Below are positions 12,115 through 23,879 of a DNA stretch of 64,000 nucleotides, piece after piece; position 1 is the first letter of the stretch, and every line of letters starts with the position of its first letter. The translations under genes and the position numbers were made by a program. Location of the stretch: the NCBI RefSeq assembly GCF_014898055.3, contig NW_023601543.1:8426440-8490439 (forward strand), read 5' to 3'. Below the pieces are notes generated by a model. It saw only the letters and a program-made list of their open reading frames with translations. It was not told the origin of the DNA and did no database searches. The DNA comes from Talpa occidentalis (lineage: Eukaryota; Chordata; Mammalia; Eulipotyphla; Talpidae).

Positions 12115-12720
12115 CACATGTTCTGCTTCTTTCTCCATTACAAACTGCTCCATGTTTGTTTGTTCTTGCAAAACTGCTGCAGCTACCACATTTACTACTG
12201 AAACCAAAGAGTGAATTCTTTATGTCACAGATTGTGGAGTTATGTTAGGGTTTTGTTATCATATTTGTAATGTAATTTTTCAAAAACAACCTTCCTGTCT
12301 CCAGGCACTTACAAAGCCTAGCAGACTGCAGGAAAAGAGCCTCAGAAGACCTCCCAATTAAAAATGGAGATTCTGTATCTCCACGAGGATGCTGAGGGCC
12401 AATGCTAGGTGTGTTCTCAGTGCCTGACATGGCCTCCACCTGGGCCTGCGGCTCTCTGATCAAATGTTCTGCTTTACTTGTGTCTTTGTTATATAGTCTC
12501 AAGAAACCTAAATTTCCCATTTCTTATCAGTATTCCCTTTTTGTTGCTTCGGCCATGCCTGTTTAGCTCACTGAATGCAATGTTAACTTTTGGTGAATGA
12601 AAAGTGCTTGGAAAGAATGAGATGCTAAGTGTTCCCTCAATCTTTTGTTCTTTAAATTTTGGCTCAGACATTGCTGCTGAAACATCTGGCTGTGTGATGG
12701 CTGCAGGTCACGTTACATTT

Positions 12721-12750
12721 GGTTGTTCATTAATTTATTAATAAACAACC
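12721..12750. other. 30-bp inverted repeat
   Basis: ggttgttcattaat and attaataaacaacc are separated by tt, a 14-bp stem with one mismatch and a 2-nt loop. It is followed by tttattaattt. No known element was recognised. Confidence 0.85.
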
Positions 12751-13996
12751 TTTATTAATTTATCACATGCTTAGTGAATACCTATTGATCTACCTGGGAC
12801 CATGCTTTATTACTTGACAACATAACCACACTTCTCTTAACCAGTTCAAATACTGGCCTTTTTTTTGAATGTTATCATTCTACCCTTATGCGTGTGACTT
12901 CATAGAACACTGACTGCAAAGATGGTTCTGTCAAGTACACTGTTCAGTTATAGAGACCACAAAGCAGGAAGAAAATATTGCTTAGATGAGTACTAAAGGA
13001 TTCTTCCCTAATTCTTTTAGAAGTTTTATATGAAATAGCTCTCTTCATTGTGTCAATAACTTTAACTGAAATTCTGCTTTGACAGGGTACTCTGACCGTA
13101 AGGTGGAAGAGTGTGACACAGGTGAAGTTTATTGATGGGTCATTAAAATAATAACCATTTTTGCTAGTAACCCAAGTCCTTTATAGGTTCCACAAAGGAC
13201 TCAAGCACCACATCATGGTCTTTGAATATATACAACAGATTGGTGAAAATTTGAGCTGCAGTGCAATATATTTGGTTGGATTAACTTACATTACCATTGT
13301 TGGCTACTAATTCGTTTATTACTTAGGTTGGTGAAAAATCTAAACAGAAGAAAAGAAGGTCTGATTCCAGGGAACAGTTTGCAGATTTTAATTAGTGGCA
13401 ATAGGTTTTGGAATGCCAAAGTTACAGGTATAATATGAACAGGCTCTCTACTATTTGCTTAAAAGCTGTAAGTCTTAAAACTCCATCAATTATGTAATTA
13501 GCATAGGGTAAAAACTTCTCTGCATTTACAAATAAAGTTGCAGGCACATTCTATTAGCTAAGACTTCCTTTTTGTCTTTAATAGTTATATCTTTACGAAT
13601 AAGGATTTTTAAAGCATAGTAACCTTTTCCGTACAAAGCTGATACATTTGAATGATGCTGTTGTGTCTTGTAGGATATCCTTCAGAACTAAAAACCAATG
13701 ATACGCTTTTAAGGTATCAGCCTTACTGTCCAGGAATACTTTTCCAGTGTGTTTTATTTTTACTCTGTCCTAAAAGCATGTTATTTTCTTATGATAGATG
13801 GATACATGCACAGACACTTATACACACTACCTGTGTCTGTACTAAGGATTTAATGTGTGAAGGAGGTATGAAGCAATGACACTTACCTAAAATTCCTTCT
13901 GTTAAACCAAGCAAACATAAGATTTCTGTGTACAAACTAGTATTCTTGTATAATTTTCCCTAAGTCATACTGAACTATCTATAAAAAGGCAGCACC

Positions 13997-13998
<2 letters not shown>

Positions 13999-14031
<33 letters not shown>
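13999..14031. repeat. (GA)n microsatellite
   Basis: About 12 AG units with one interruption (aaag). Confidence 0.93.
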
Positions 14032-14032
<1 letters not shown>

Positions 14033-14173
14033 TCGCTTGTGAACAAGGTTATTACAGTATGTGCAAATTTCCTTGAATTCCTAGACCAGGACCTGCATTT
14101 ACCTGAGGTTAATAGTACATTGTGTTTACATGACTCTAATAGATCCAGAGTAACTTAGTTGGTTTCAAATTTC

Positions 14174-14430
14174 TTTCTTTTTTTTTAAGATTTATTTATT
14201 TATACAAGCACAGTCAGAAGCGCGGGAGGGTGAGAGAATTCACCAGAGCCAGAGTGGGGAACAGAACAGGCAGACTGATAAAGTACACTGCTGAGGGGAG
14301 CAGCGGGCGGCAGGAGAGGTCTGCGCGCCATGAGGGACCCTCCTCTGGTGGCCGGGGAGCAAACCGGCGCTGCAGAGGCTGCGGGCAGCTTCACAACCCA
14401 GCGCTCAAACTGGCCCACCTGGGAGGCCCT
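14174..14430 (-). mobile_element. tRNA-derived SINE (full length)
   Basis: Same family as 43311-43609, read in reverse: T-rich tail, aagatttatttatttata, central gaggggagcagcggg, and a head ending ctgggaggccct. It is flanked by the target-site duplication caaatttc (14166-14173 and 14431-14438). Confidence 0.93.
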
Positions 14431-15601
14431 CAAATTTCATTTGTAACATTCAAGGCAATCTAAGTATGATAGAGTTCAGTATAAATATTGGGTTACATGG
14501 GAACTCTGCAAATAGAGCCACTGCTTTTTTTTTCAGGTACTCTAAATCTGGATCAACTTTCAAAGGTATTCTGCACTAATTGTTGAATTATTTAGATAAT
14601 TATTAAATTAGGGAATTATTTAGATGATTAGTAGTCAGAAGATTTTGGTGTATACCAACAATATGAACTAATTTACATTTATTTCAAAACTACACCCTAC
14701 AGCCACAGAATACCCCATTATTTTTAAGCTCACATGGAACTTTCATCAAGCTAGACTATATACTGAGCCTTAAAATGAGTTTCAATTTCTGGAGATTAGA
14801 CTCATACAAAAGGTAGTATATTAGATGTCAGTAATCCCTAAATATTTGGATATTAAGTGTAACAAATCTAAATACCATGGGGCAAAGAAGAAAGCATAAG
14901 AGAAATTAGAATTATTTCAAATTGGATGAAAATGAGACTACAATTTATCAAACTTTGTGGATTCAGCTATAGAGAGAGGGAAATAGTTTTCTTTAAATAC
15001 TTGTATTACACACTTAAAATCGGTGTCATTCACCATATTAACATAATGAAGGGGGGAACTAATTGCAATAGATCATTTGACAAAAATTCTATGCTCATTC
15101 GTGATAAAAACTCTCTCCAGACTAGAAATAAAAGGAATTTCCTTTATTTGACAATGTACACTTGTGGAAAACCACAGCTGACAACCACAGTTAATGCTGA
15201 AATATTAGATGCTTTTCCCCTAAGATTGGAAATGAACCAAGGATATTTGCTCCCACCATTTCTATCCAACATTATACTGGAAGTCCTAGCAGGTACCATA
15301 ACTTAAAGGAGATTTAAAAAAAAACAAGTAACGTTGCCATGCTTAGCAGATCACATGTATGTATGTATAACCACTAGGAATCTATACATAAAAGACCCTA
15401 CTGTAAGTAATAAGAGAATTTTATAAAGCCATGGTATACCAAGTCATTATTCAAAAATAAATCGTAATTCTAAATCCTAGCAACAAAAGAAAAAAATGAA
15501 GTTTCAAAAAGCAACATTATTTACATGAGTAATATAGACATATAAAGTAAATATAGACATATAAAGACCTATATAGACATATAAAGTAAATATAACAACA
15601 C

Positions 15602-15884
15602 GGGCCTCCCTGGTGGTGCAAGGGGTTAGACACTGCACTATGAAGCAATCTGCAGCCTCTGCAGCACGAGTTTGATCCCTGGCCAGGGAGCAACCCACAT
15701 GGCGCAGCAGACCTCTCCTGGCTCACCCACTGCTCCCCTCAGCAGTGTGTTTCAGTCAATCTACCTGTTCTGTTCCCTACTCTGTCTCTGGTGAACCCTT
15801 TCACACACACACCCCCCACACCCGCATCTCTGGCCCGTACCCCAGTTCTTGTATGCATAAATCAATAAATCTTTAAAAAACAGG
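15602..15884 (+). mobile_element. tRNA-derived SINE
   Basis: Head gggcctccctggtggtgcaa, B-box-like gagtttgatccc, body and A-rich tail. The target-site duplication is 17 bp with one mismatch (15584-15600 and 15885-15901, aagtaaatwtaacaaca). Confidence 0.95.
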
Positions 15885-16371
15885 AAGTAAATTTAACAAC
15901 AGACATTTAAGACTTTCATAATGACAACCATAAATCATTGCTGAGATAGATTTTGAATGATCTGTTGGAGAGATGTACTGTGTACAGGTCTTGAAAATCT
16001 CAGTGTTGAGAAATTTATTGTCCACAAATTAACCTATAGAGTTAATACAATCAAGATCAAAATGTAATCAGGCCTTCTTAGGGAAAAAAGGAAAAAAAAA
16101 GCTTATTCTAAAATGTATATGAAAAGGCAAAGAATCTAATACAAAATAATTTCAAATATTTGGAAATGCAGTGTTGTAAACCAACATTATCTCAATAAAT
16201 ATCACTGGGGAAAAATGTGGAGGTCTTACACGCCTGAGTAATGAACACAGGGTGGTGTTGGTGTGAGTGTAGAAAAATACTCAAACAGACCCACATAAAC
16301 ATAATGTTCACTTGAAGTGCCCAGTCAACCGAATGGGAATGAAAAGTTGTTTTAGCAAATGGTTCTGGCCT

Positions 16372-16639
16372 GGGCCTCCCTGGTGGCACAAGGGGTTGAG
16401 TACAGCAATGTGAAGCTGTCTGCAGCCTCTGCAATGCGAGTTCTATCCCCAAACAGGGAGATACCCAAATAGCACAGCAGACCTCTCCTGACTCGCCCGC
16501 TGCTCCCCTCAACAGTATACTTTGGTCAACCTGCCTGTTCTGTTCCCTACTCTGTCTCTGATGGATCCTCTCACCTCCCAGACCTCTGGCTTATACCCCA
16601 GTTCTTGTATGCATAAATAATAAATCTTTAAAAAAAAAA
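16372..16639 (+). mobile_element. tRNA-derived SINE
   Basis: Same family. Target-site duplication ggttctggc(c/t)t at 16361-16371 and 16640-16650. Confidence 0.94.
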
Positions 16640-16895
16640 GGTTCTGGCTTAACTGGGTATTCATATGAAAAGAGAAATAACCCACAACCCCTATATGTCA
16701 CTCACTCCTACACAAAAATTAATTTGAATTGCATCAAAGACCTAAATATAAGAGCTGGAATCAAAGCAAACACAACTTTGAAGAGCTCACAATTTCTTTC
16801 ACACAAGGCAGAAAAGTAGTAAACAGGAAAGAAGAGCATCAGACAAATACGAAGAAACACGGCACACACTGAATGGGGCACTGTATAACTTTAAA

Positions 16896-17160
16896 TTTTT
16901 TTTTAAAGATTTATTTACTTATGCATACAAGAGCTGGGGTACAGGCCTGAGATGCGGGGGGCGGGGGGTGAGAGGATTCAGCAGAGACAGACAGGCAGAC
17001 TGACTGAAATACACTGCTGAGGGGGGCAGCGGGTGAGGCAGGAGAGGTCTGCTGCGCTATGTGGGTTGTTCCCTGGCTGGCCGGGAAACAAACTCGTGCT
17101 GCAGAGGCTGACGATAGCTTGATAGCGCTGTCTTTAACCCCTGTGCCACCGGGGAGGCCC
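16896..17160 (-). mobile_element. tRNA-derived SINE
   Basis: Reverse-oriented copy of the same family, with a G-rich interruption (ggggggcggggggtg) near 16957. The flanks taactttaaatt and taactcaattg look like a decayed duplication. Confidence 0.9.
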
Positions 17161-20100
17161 TAACTCAATTGATTTTTACATTGAGGAGTAAATTTGAAAA
17201 TAACCATGGCCAGGTTTCTTCCTTCTTATGCTTATTTAAATGGTTAATGAGAGACAGAGTGACATGAGTCACTTTAAAATGTGTGTTCAAAGAGCTGTTT
17301 AAATGGACTCATAAATCATTTTTATAAATTATTTTTATGGAGCAGTTTAAAAAACCAATAAAGCTATGAAATAGGAATGCAATGGCTTCAAAAATGAAAG
17401 CACCAATAATGGCATTCGTGTTGAATATTAGGAGTATTCAAACTAGATGTTCCCTAATTGTCATCAGCCTCATTGGACATATAAGGCCAGATGTCCTCAG
17501 AGCTAATTCAGGACAAAGTTAATTACAGGAAGTGCCTGGCTATCTGTAAGGTAGGACATGTAAAATAACATTTTTGATCAGTTGTTACTTGAAGTGGTTC
17601 CATTGGTCTCACTAGTTACAGTAGATTGGGGACATATTGCCACCCTTTGAAAAGTACATGGTCGAACAGCAACTTAAATCTACTTTGGACCTGTTTCTTT
17701 TCAGGCAGTAAAGGACTTGCTATGTACATTTGTTAATATACATGCGCTTTATTTAGAAAAAAATTACATTCCTTTCTAGTCATTTTTATTTTTTATCATC
17801 AGTTCACTTTTTAAAAAATCCTTTTCTTTTTTTGCAGTGTCATTGGGAGAGTTGAGGTTTAGTAAATTGATAGTGCATCAGTATTTAAAACATTTATTCT
17901 CTATGTGGTGTGCTACTAGATGAAGGCACTAGGTTCCATTGGTCCTTCTACTCTAGAAAGTTCTGACTTAAGATATTTTTAAAATAGACATTACTTTCAA
18001 ATAACATGGATTTATGATTTTTGTTAAATTTACAAATTAACACTTACTGGCAGACTTTGGTTGAATGCTATAATATCAAGTGGCCCTCATGTTACATTTC
18101 ATAGAACAAAATTGTATAAATATGCTGTAATATATGTCAATTACTGGATTAGGAAATTTCAATTATCTACATAAGCCTGTCAACAACAGTTAGGTTTAAA
18201 AATATGAATTGGAGTATTTTGCTTGAAATCTGGGAAATAGAATGCGAAGATATCTCTGATATTTATGTGCTTAACATGTTTCGTTTTATCTCTATGTACA
18301 CAGCATAATTCACACAATATTCCTGAAATCTGGTTGTAGGAGATATGAATTGTTTTCTTTTGCCTTCCACTAAAGTTATGTCATTTCTAAAATAGATGCC
18401 ATTCATAAATAACTATATAACCGAATAAAGACTTTCATACTAAAAGAACCAACCTTTGAATTTATGCTGGCCCTCTTTAATCCTTGCATTCAGAGTCATG
18501 ACACAGACAACATTTTTGACCTTAAAAGTCACATTAGTATTAACATCATTCTTCATTGTTTTGTAGATGCTGCTCTGAGTAACACAAGGAAAGTAAGTTC
18601 CCCTTGAACTAAAGGAGCATGGAATAGACTTAAAAATAAGATTCCCTATGGAGATGTGAGGTAGATTTTATGTCTTAAAAGTGTCACAGCACAAGAATCA
18701 GGGTGATCACATGCTGCCCGTGACAGTCAGCGTTTCTTCGGGACCGAGGTCGGCTTTGTCATTCCCATTGAGTGTCATTCTTGCCAGAAGGTCATCTTCA
18801 GTCCTTCCGCTCTCGCCAGGTGAAAAATGCATTGTTGTTTTGTTTCCAAGGAGGACTTTCCATGGCATACATTCCAATTCCATCTGAATTGAATTCAGGA
18901 TTCAATTCTGAAAACTGGAACTCTATTATTTTGAACACTTGCAGGTTAAAAAACATTACTTGTAATATTTTGGGTAACGCTTCAGAACAAAACAGAAAAA
19001 TCCAAAGAGTATCATCAGTTTTTTAAACCGCTTTGCTAATTGATAGTTTATTTTATTATTTAATTCTGTTATCTATGTGAGGACAATATACCAAAGGGAT
19101 AGGTTCTGAAAGACCTCTTTTGCACATTGATTGGTCTATAGGTTTCTCAGAGCTGTCTTATGGTTCTAAAACCAGCCAAAGCTAAAAAAATCCTGGATGT
19201 GTTAGGCTGCATTGAGGTTTATAAAATGTTTGTGCATTGAAATGTTAAGACATATGTCACAGCTATTAAGTTAAGTATTCATATTTGCACAACGGTGTTC
19301 CTGTAGCAAAACTCTACTTCCCAGTGTCTTCACTTGCTTTTGGGGTTTCTAGAAAAATCTCTTCTTGTCAAGGTTTTCTTAAGTTAGATTTTGTTTCTTC
19401 CTAGTGTTTTTCTTTGATAATACATGTCCAGATGCCTTTCTTTTAAATATGCAAACAGTGTGATCACTTGTTCAAAGCCCAGGGCCAGCTGTGTTGTACA
19501 GTATTGAATTTATGCTTGTAGTATTTTTATTTTGAACTACTGCAGACAATAGTTTGAAATTGGCTGCGTTCAGACTCATGGACTGTTGTGTTTTACTATC
19601 ATGTGGGCATATTAGGTGCATGGTTTTGATGACTGGTTTTATAATAAATAATAATAACTAATACATAATTTATGTTTTAAGCAGGTTCGTGTATCATGCC
19701 AAGATCATAGTTCATGCCAGTGGTATCATTTGATGTAACAATTTGTATACAAACCTATTGTATTTTTATTCAAAGTTACCTGCAAATTATAAATCTTCTA
19801 ATATCCAATTGTTGGGACTTATGATGGCTGATTTATAACTCACTCATTAAAATGTCCATAGATTGGATATTTCACTTAATGCTTCTGCAAAAATAATAAT
19901 AGCAAAATTAAATTAAAATGCAGTTCTTTTGGGTGCTGATCCTGCAGTAAAAAGAATTAGGAGATAAAATTTTTCACAAATGATGCCCCTCTGCAGAAAA
20001 TATTTTAATTTCATAGTATTAAACTAGGGGTTTTAATCAGTTAAGACAGTATTAAGTTCACTGGATTCAAACGTACAATTAAGGCCTTTTAATGTTTTAA

Positions 20101-20664
20101 TTGCTGTACAATGAATGCTATATTTGTATATGTATTTGTATATGTAACAGCACTGTATTAATTGTATTGGGCTATAAATGTGTTACTATAAAACATAGTA
20201 GCAGTTTCCCTTTAAGTCTTCAAATTTTAATTACATTCTAAATATACTTACAATGTATATGTACTTGCATTAACTCCACATTAAAGATATCCAACCTTGA
20301 ATTCATTGATATATTTTTTTCAGTTTAATATAGTATCGACTGTACACTGAACACTTCTTTCCTCTCAGTTATTAGTGATACCCTAAAGGCACCATAAGTG
20401 TATTGAGGGGAATGTTTATATCTAGCTTTGCCTCATGATTCTCTGAGAGAGAGAATGGCGGAGGAATAGAGAGTTAGGACCTGAGCTAGAGTAAAATGTG
20501 TTGCCCAAAATGTCTCTTCATGCTATAGTGGTGCCCGAGGAAGCTGGGCACCACCTAGAGCCTTCACCATTGTTTGCCTTTGCAAAGGACTTGCAGTTGG
20601 CTTTGCCAGACTTAATGGTCTCTTCCACTTCATTAAGGAGCCAGAACTTGTTCTGAACACAGAG

Positions 20665-20826
20665 TGGGCAGGGTGCCTTTAAATTTATTCATTTATTTAT
20701 TTTTAATTTTAAATATATATATATTACATTGTTCATTTTTATAGGTGTAACCCCTATAAAATTCCCACCACCAATCACCCATGAACTGTCACCATAGTCT
20801 CTCTTATGCTCTTCCCTCCTCCCTTT
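20665..20826 (-). repeat. L1 3'-end fragment
   Basis: The reverse complement resembles the 3'UTR at 44930-45060 (gaattggtggtgggaatttt and a TACACC-like motif). Here it reads attcccaccaccaatcaccc on plus, bordered by a T-rich tail at the left. Confidence 0.75.
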
Positions 20827-22239
20827 AAATTTATTTTGAGCTCATTTGAGGAAGTACCCATCAGTGAACTAGTTAATAAATTAATCTACCTCCAAGGAAC
20901 TCCTTGAACATTAAAATGTATATTCAAGTTTTTCTTCCTATATTGCACGCAAAATAAATACTACTATTGACGCTTTCCAAGTTATATATGAGTCTCACAA
21001 TATAGAACATATGGTGGCTATTAAAGCCACTTATATACCAGGGCTACAATGTTCTCTGCAGAAGAGAGAAAATTTCAGAGAGTGTTTTTGAAAATGTAAG
21101 GGAATATGAAAAATGTTCCACTTAGAGAAAAATTAAGTTAGGGATTTCACATTTTTCACTCAACAAACATTCTCTGAGAAAAGCACTTAGTAGGTAGTAG
21201 AATACAGGAAACTCCTTTCCATGGAGATAGAGGACTCTGGAGTATTTAACAAGTCAAGTATCAAGCAATTAGTTGTCAAAAAAACATTTTTATTCCGTTC
21301 CACTACACTGATTTGGAAAGGTCATTTTGCAAATAGTCTTATGGGGCCTGCCCAGTTGAGGCAAATGCTCAGCGACAAACGATTGTTAAAGACAAAAGCC
21401 AAACCTTTTATATTGCTCAAAAGGAAACAATACAAGTGGCAACAGGCTTTTTAAAAATGTGATTTCTTTTTAGTTCGAAATGTATGTGTTGTATTCAAGT
21501 TCATGTCATATTTAAGTGTGACATTTCCCTTGCACTGGGTAAGGCCTGCCTAGTATTTGCTGACACCTCATTTTCACATGTACAGATTAGCATACTAAAT
21601 TCTGACACGATGGTTTCAGCATAGGTCTACCAAATAGACTAATAATATGTATTAAAAGCAGTAGATGAAGTTGTCCTTTGTGAAGATGTATTCCTTAAGC
21701 TAACATTTCCCTTAAACCCAAACCAAAGAAAATGTGAACCATTTCAAAGATACAGTTCATGTAAATATTTGCAAGGCAGACTCACTAATTGATTACTACC
21801 AAGATAACCCAAACACCCAATTGGAAACAGGGTCATCATGGAGCAGAGGGGAAAGCAGGAGAGAAAGTAAAAAAAAATAAATGTGAATTGTGAAAAGCAC
21901 TCTCTGTGCTGAAGGTTATCCCAGTTAATTGTTTTTATCTGTTTGATAGTGAATGTGCTCTTTTACATGGCAAGCTGCGGGAAATCAAATGAGAACAAGT
22001 AAAATATTGTCAACCAAGTGAACTGTAACTTTTTGACCAAAATAAAAATGACTTAAAAGGGAAACATGGTGGCTGGTTTGGAATCTAATATTACAAGCCA
22101 AAATGTTCCCTTTACTGACCTCAGGAGGACACACTATTAGACCTAAACATTTACAACTAGTTTCAAAATACCTCAATTCAAAGCAAAACAGGCACTTTCA
22201 TATAATCCTGAGCAGCTTAACATCTGCCTATATTTCTAA

Positions 22240-23290
22240 AAATCCCAAGTGGTCAGAAGGACTTGAAGCAAGAACTCTTACACACCGCTGCTGGGAGAGT
22301 AAGTTGGCAAAGTACTTTGGTTAGCAATGGGTAATGTTAAGTTGAAATGAATCCAGCATGGCTTAGCGGTTCCACTGCTAAGTATCTACTGCAGAGAAAT
22401 ACTCATGTGTGCTCAAGGACACATACATGCCAGAATGTTTCTAGCAGTGCTGTCTGGAAAAGTAAAAAATTTGAAGACAAGATGAAGAGCCTGAACAGAA
22501 AGACTAGAAAGCTAGATTATGGAATATCATCCAATAAAACATTACAAAAAGTTAAAATGAATGGTCTAGAGCCACACTGTAGGGGCAGGAATGGACACAG
22601 GGCAGGTTTTCTGACCCAGCAGAGCGGGTCAAGGAGGAGTCAGAGCCCTCGGTGGCTTTTGCAGGCTTTTATTTAGATTTACCAGGCACATGGCAGGCAG
22701 GGGTGCTGTGGGGCCAGGGGTGCTGGGGGGCCAGGAGGCTGGCAGGCCTCCCAGCCCCCAGCAAATCTTCACTCTATCTGGGCTCTCTCTGGCGTTCTCT
22801 CTGCTTCTCTTCTTCTCTCGGCTTCCTTTCGTTCTTGGCTTCTGCTGGCGTGCCCGTGATGCCGCCCTTAAAAACGCAGTCTCTCAGCCCAGGTGTACCC
22901 ACTGCAGGTGCCCGCCATCAGGCATGCATTCAGGACCACAGGGTTCCCTCATCTATCCTAATGGCGGGAGGGCAGAAAAGTCTGATACTTTTTACCTTAC
23001 CCTATGCACACATAACAACATCAATGAATCTTCAGAAACTAACTGCAAGATAGATACGACAGCAGTTGTTCAATATGCAAAACAAACGCGCTTTTAATGG
23101 AGAATTTAGGGTAAAAATCTGGATATGCTGGATAATGACGAACACCAAATTAGGGATGGTAGCCACCTCTGAAGAGAGGCGCACACAGAACAAGGACAGC
23201 GAGGAGGGGAGATAGGTGGGTGTTGGTACTTGGGAATCCACGCTACTATTTTCTATACATTTTCATATTCCCAGGCATTTCACACTGTAA
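22240..23290 (+). mobile_element. L1 ORF2 3' fragment, split by an LTR
   Basis: Diverged L1 ORF2 C-terminal and 3'UTR sequence on both sides of the LTR at 22578-23008. The left part ends ggtctagagccacac and the right part resumes aacaacatcaatgaatcttc, matching one continuous L1 segment. Confidence 0.75.
22578..23008 (-). mobile_element. Solo LTR of an endogenous retrovirus
   Basis: A 431-bp insertion that on the minus strand begins TG (tgcatagggtaagg) and ends CA (cctgcccctaca). It has a TATA-like tttttaaggg about 150 bases in and an AATAAA (22668-22673 region) followed by a C/T-rich R-U5-like end. It is flanked by cacac (22573-22577) and cacat (23009-23013), a 5-bp duplication with one mismatch, and it splits an L1. 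No internal viral genes remain. The class is uncertain. Confidence 0.72.
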
Positions 23291-23879
23291 ACAATTCTGC
23301 TCATTTAAATACAGTACTACTGGAAAATTTGACTCTACTGTCATATCCCCTGGTTACTAAAATGTCATGAAACCCTCCATCAAATGTTCTTCCCCTACAT
23401 CCCTGTTGGAATTTGTTTTCATTTTACAAGCTGGCTGAAAATAACAGTCAAGAAGTCTTTTTTCATTTTTTTTTAAATCAGTATCTTACAAATTAGTATG
23501 AACTAACGTACCAGCAGAAAACTACCCTAGAATAAACTTTCATTGACTTAATGTGTGAATGTGTCGTGTAGGAGAAATATTTGTGCTTAAGAAATGTTAT
23601 GTTTTATTTTACAACATAAAATAACTGTCACCATCTGAGACCAACTTTAAAGATCTGATTCTGGAACTCTTCTCTCATGAACATTCTGCCTGTTAAATCA
23701 TAAATCATTTTGGATTTAATTTAGCTTGTTCCATGCTGATCCACAACAATAGAACTTCAGGCCTGTACAAATGATGTGTTTTTAGTCAAGTAAGAAAATT
23801 GTGTCCATGGCTGCATTAGTAAAGGTTAGGCACATGGTCTCTTAAATACGTATATGTAGCATTTGTCAATATCTACGTT

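Larger units (their letters stand above)
11426..12135 (+). other. MCF2: Probable MCF2 terminal exon and 3'UTR
   Basis: The stretch lacks recognisable transposons and ends in clustered poly(A) signals (AATAAA at 12085-12090 and 12109-12114) followed by T/GT-rich DNA, as in a mammalian 3' end. A good acceptor (ctgctcccctcacag) ends at 11425. Phase-0 reading from 11426 gives 23 codons, starting TPWQKWQVAQK, and stops at 11495-11497. In another frame the same DNA reads LAEMA, similar to SEMAL at the human C-terminus, so homology is plausible but the frame does not fit. An alternative acceptor (tatctttccag) ends at 11149. The distance from here to the F9 3' end agrees with human spacing. The exon start and the final residues are unresolved. 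Confidence 0.45.
14640..16895 (+). mobile_element. Old L1 ORF2 fragment, interrupted by SINEs
   Basis: Diverged L1 ORF2 sequence. Its frames include [18 protein letters not shown] (15226-15300), a decayed form of the reverse-transcriptase motif seen at 48.5 kb. The upstream DNA matches the ORF2 endonuclease/RT linker and the downstream DNA continues ORF2 to about 16.89 kb. Two SINEs (15602-15884, 16372-16639) and a third at its right edge inserted later. Many stops, so inactive. Confidence 0.75.

Noticed and set aside
17840..17870. A strong acceptor (ccttttctttttttgcag) as a possible MCF2 last exon start.
   Set aside because: It gives only CHWES-stop in phase and no nearby poly(A) signal cluster. 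The 11.4-12.1 kb region fits distance and signals better.
18567..18593. A small exon-like unit with acceptor cattgttttgtag and donor gtaagt.
   Set aside because: It reads MLL-stop in phase 0 after the last MCF2 exon. It lies about 6.5 kb past the inferred MCF2 poly(A) site and has no recognised homology.
22652..23097. Two overlapping frames of about 135 codons.
   Set aside because: They fall in the solo LTR and flanking L1 and show no viral or cellular domain.
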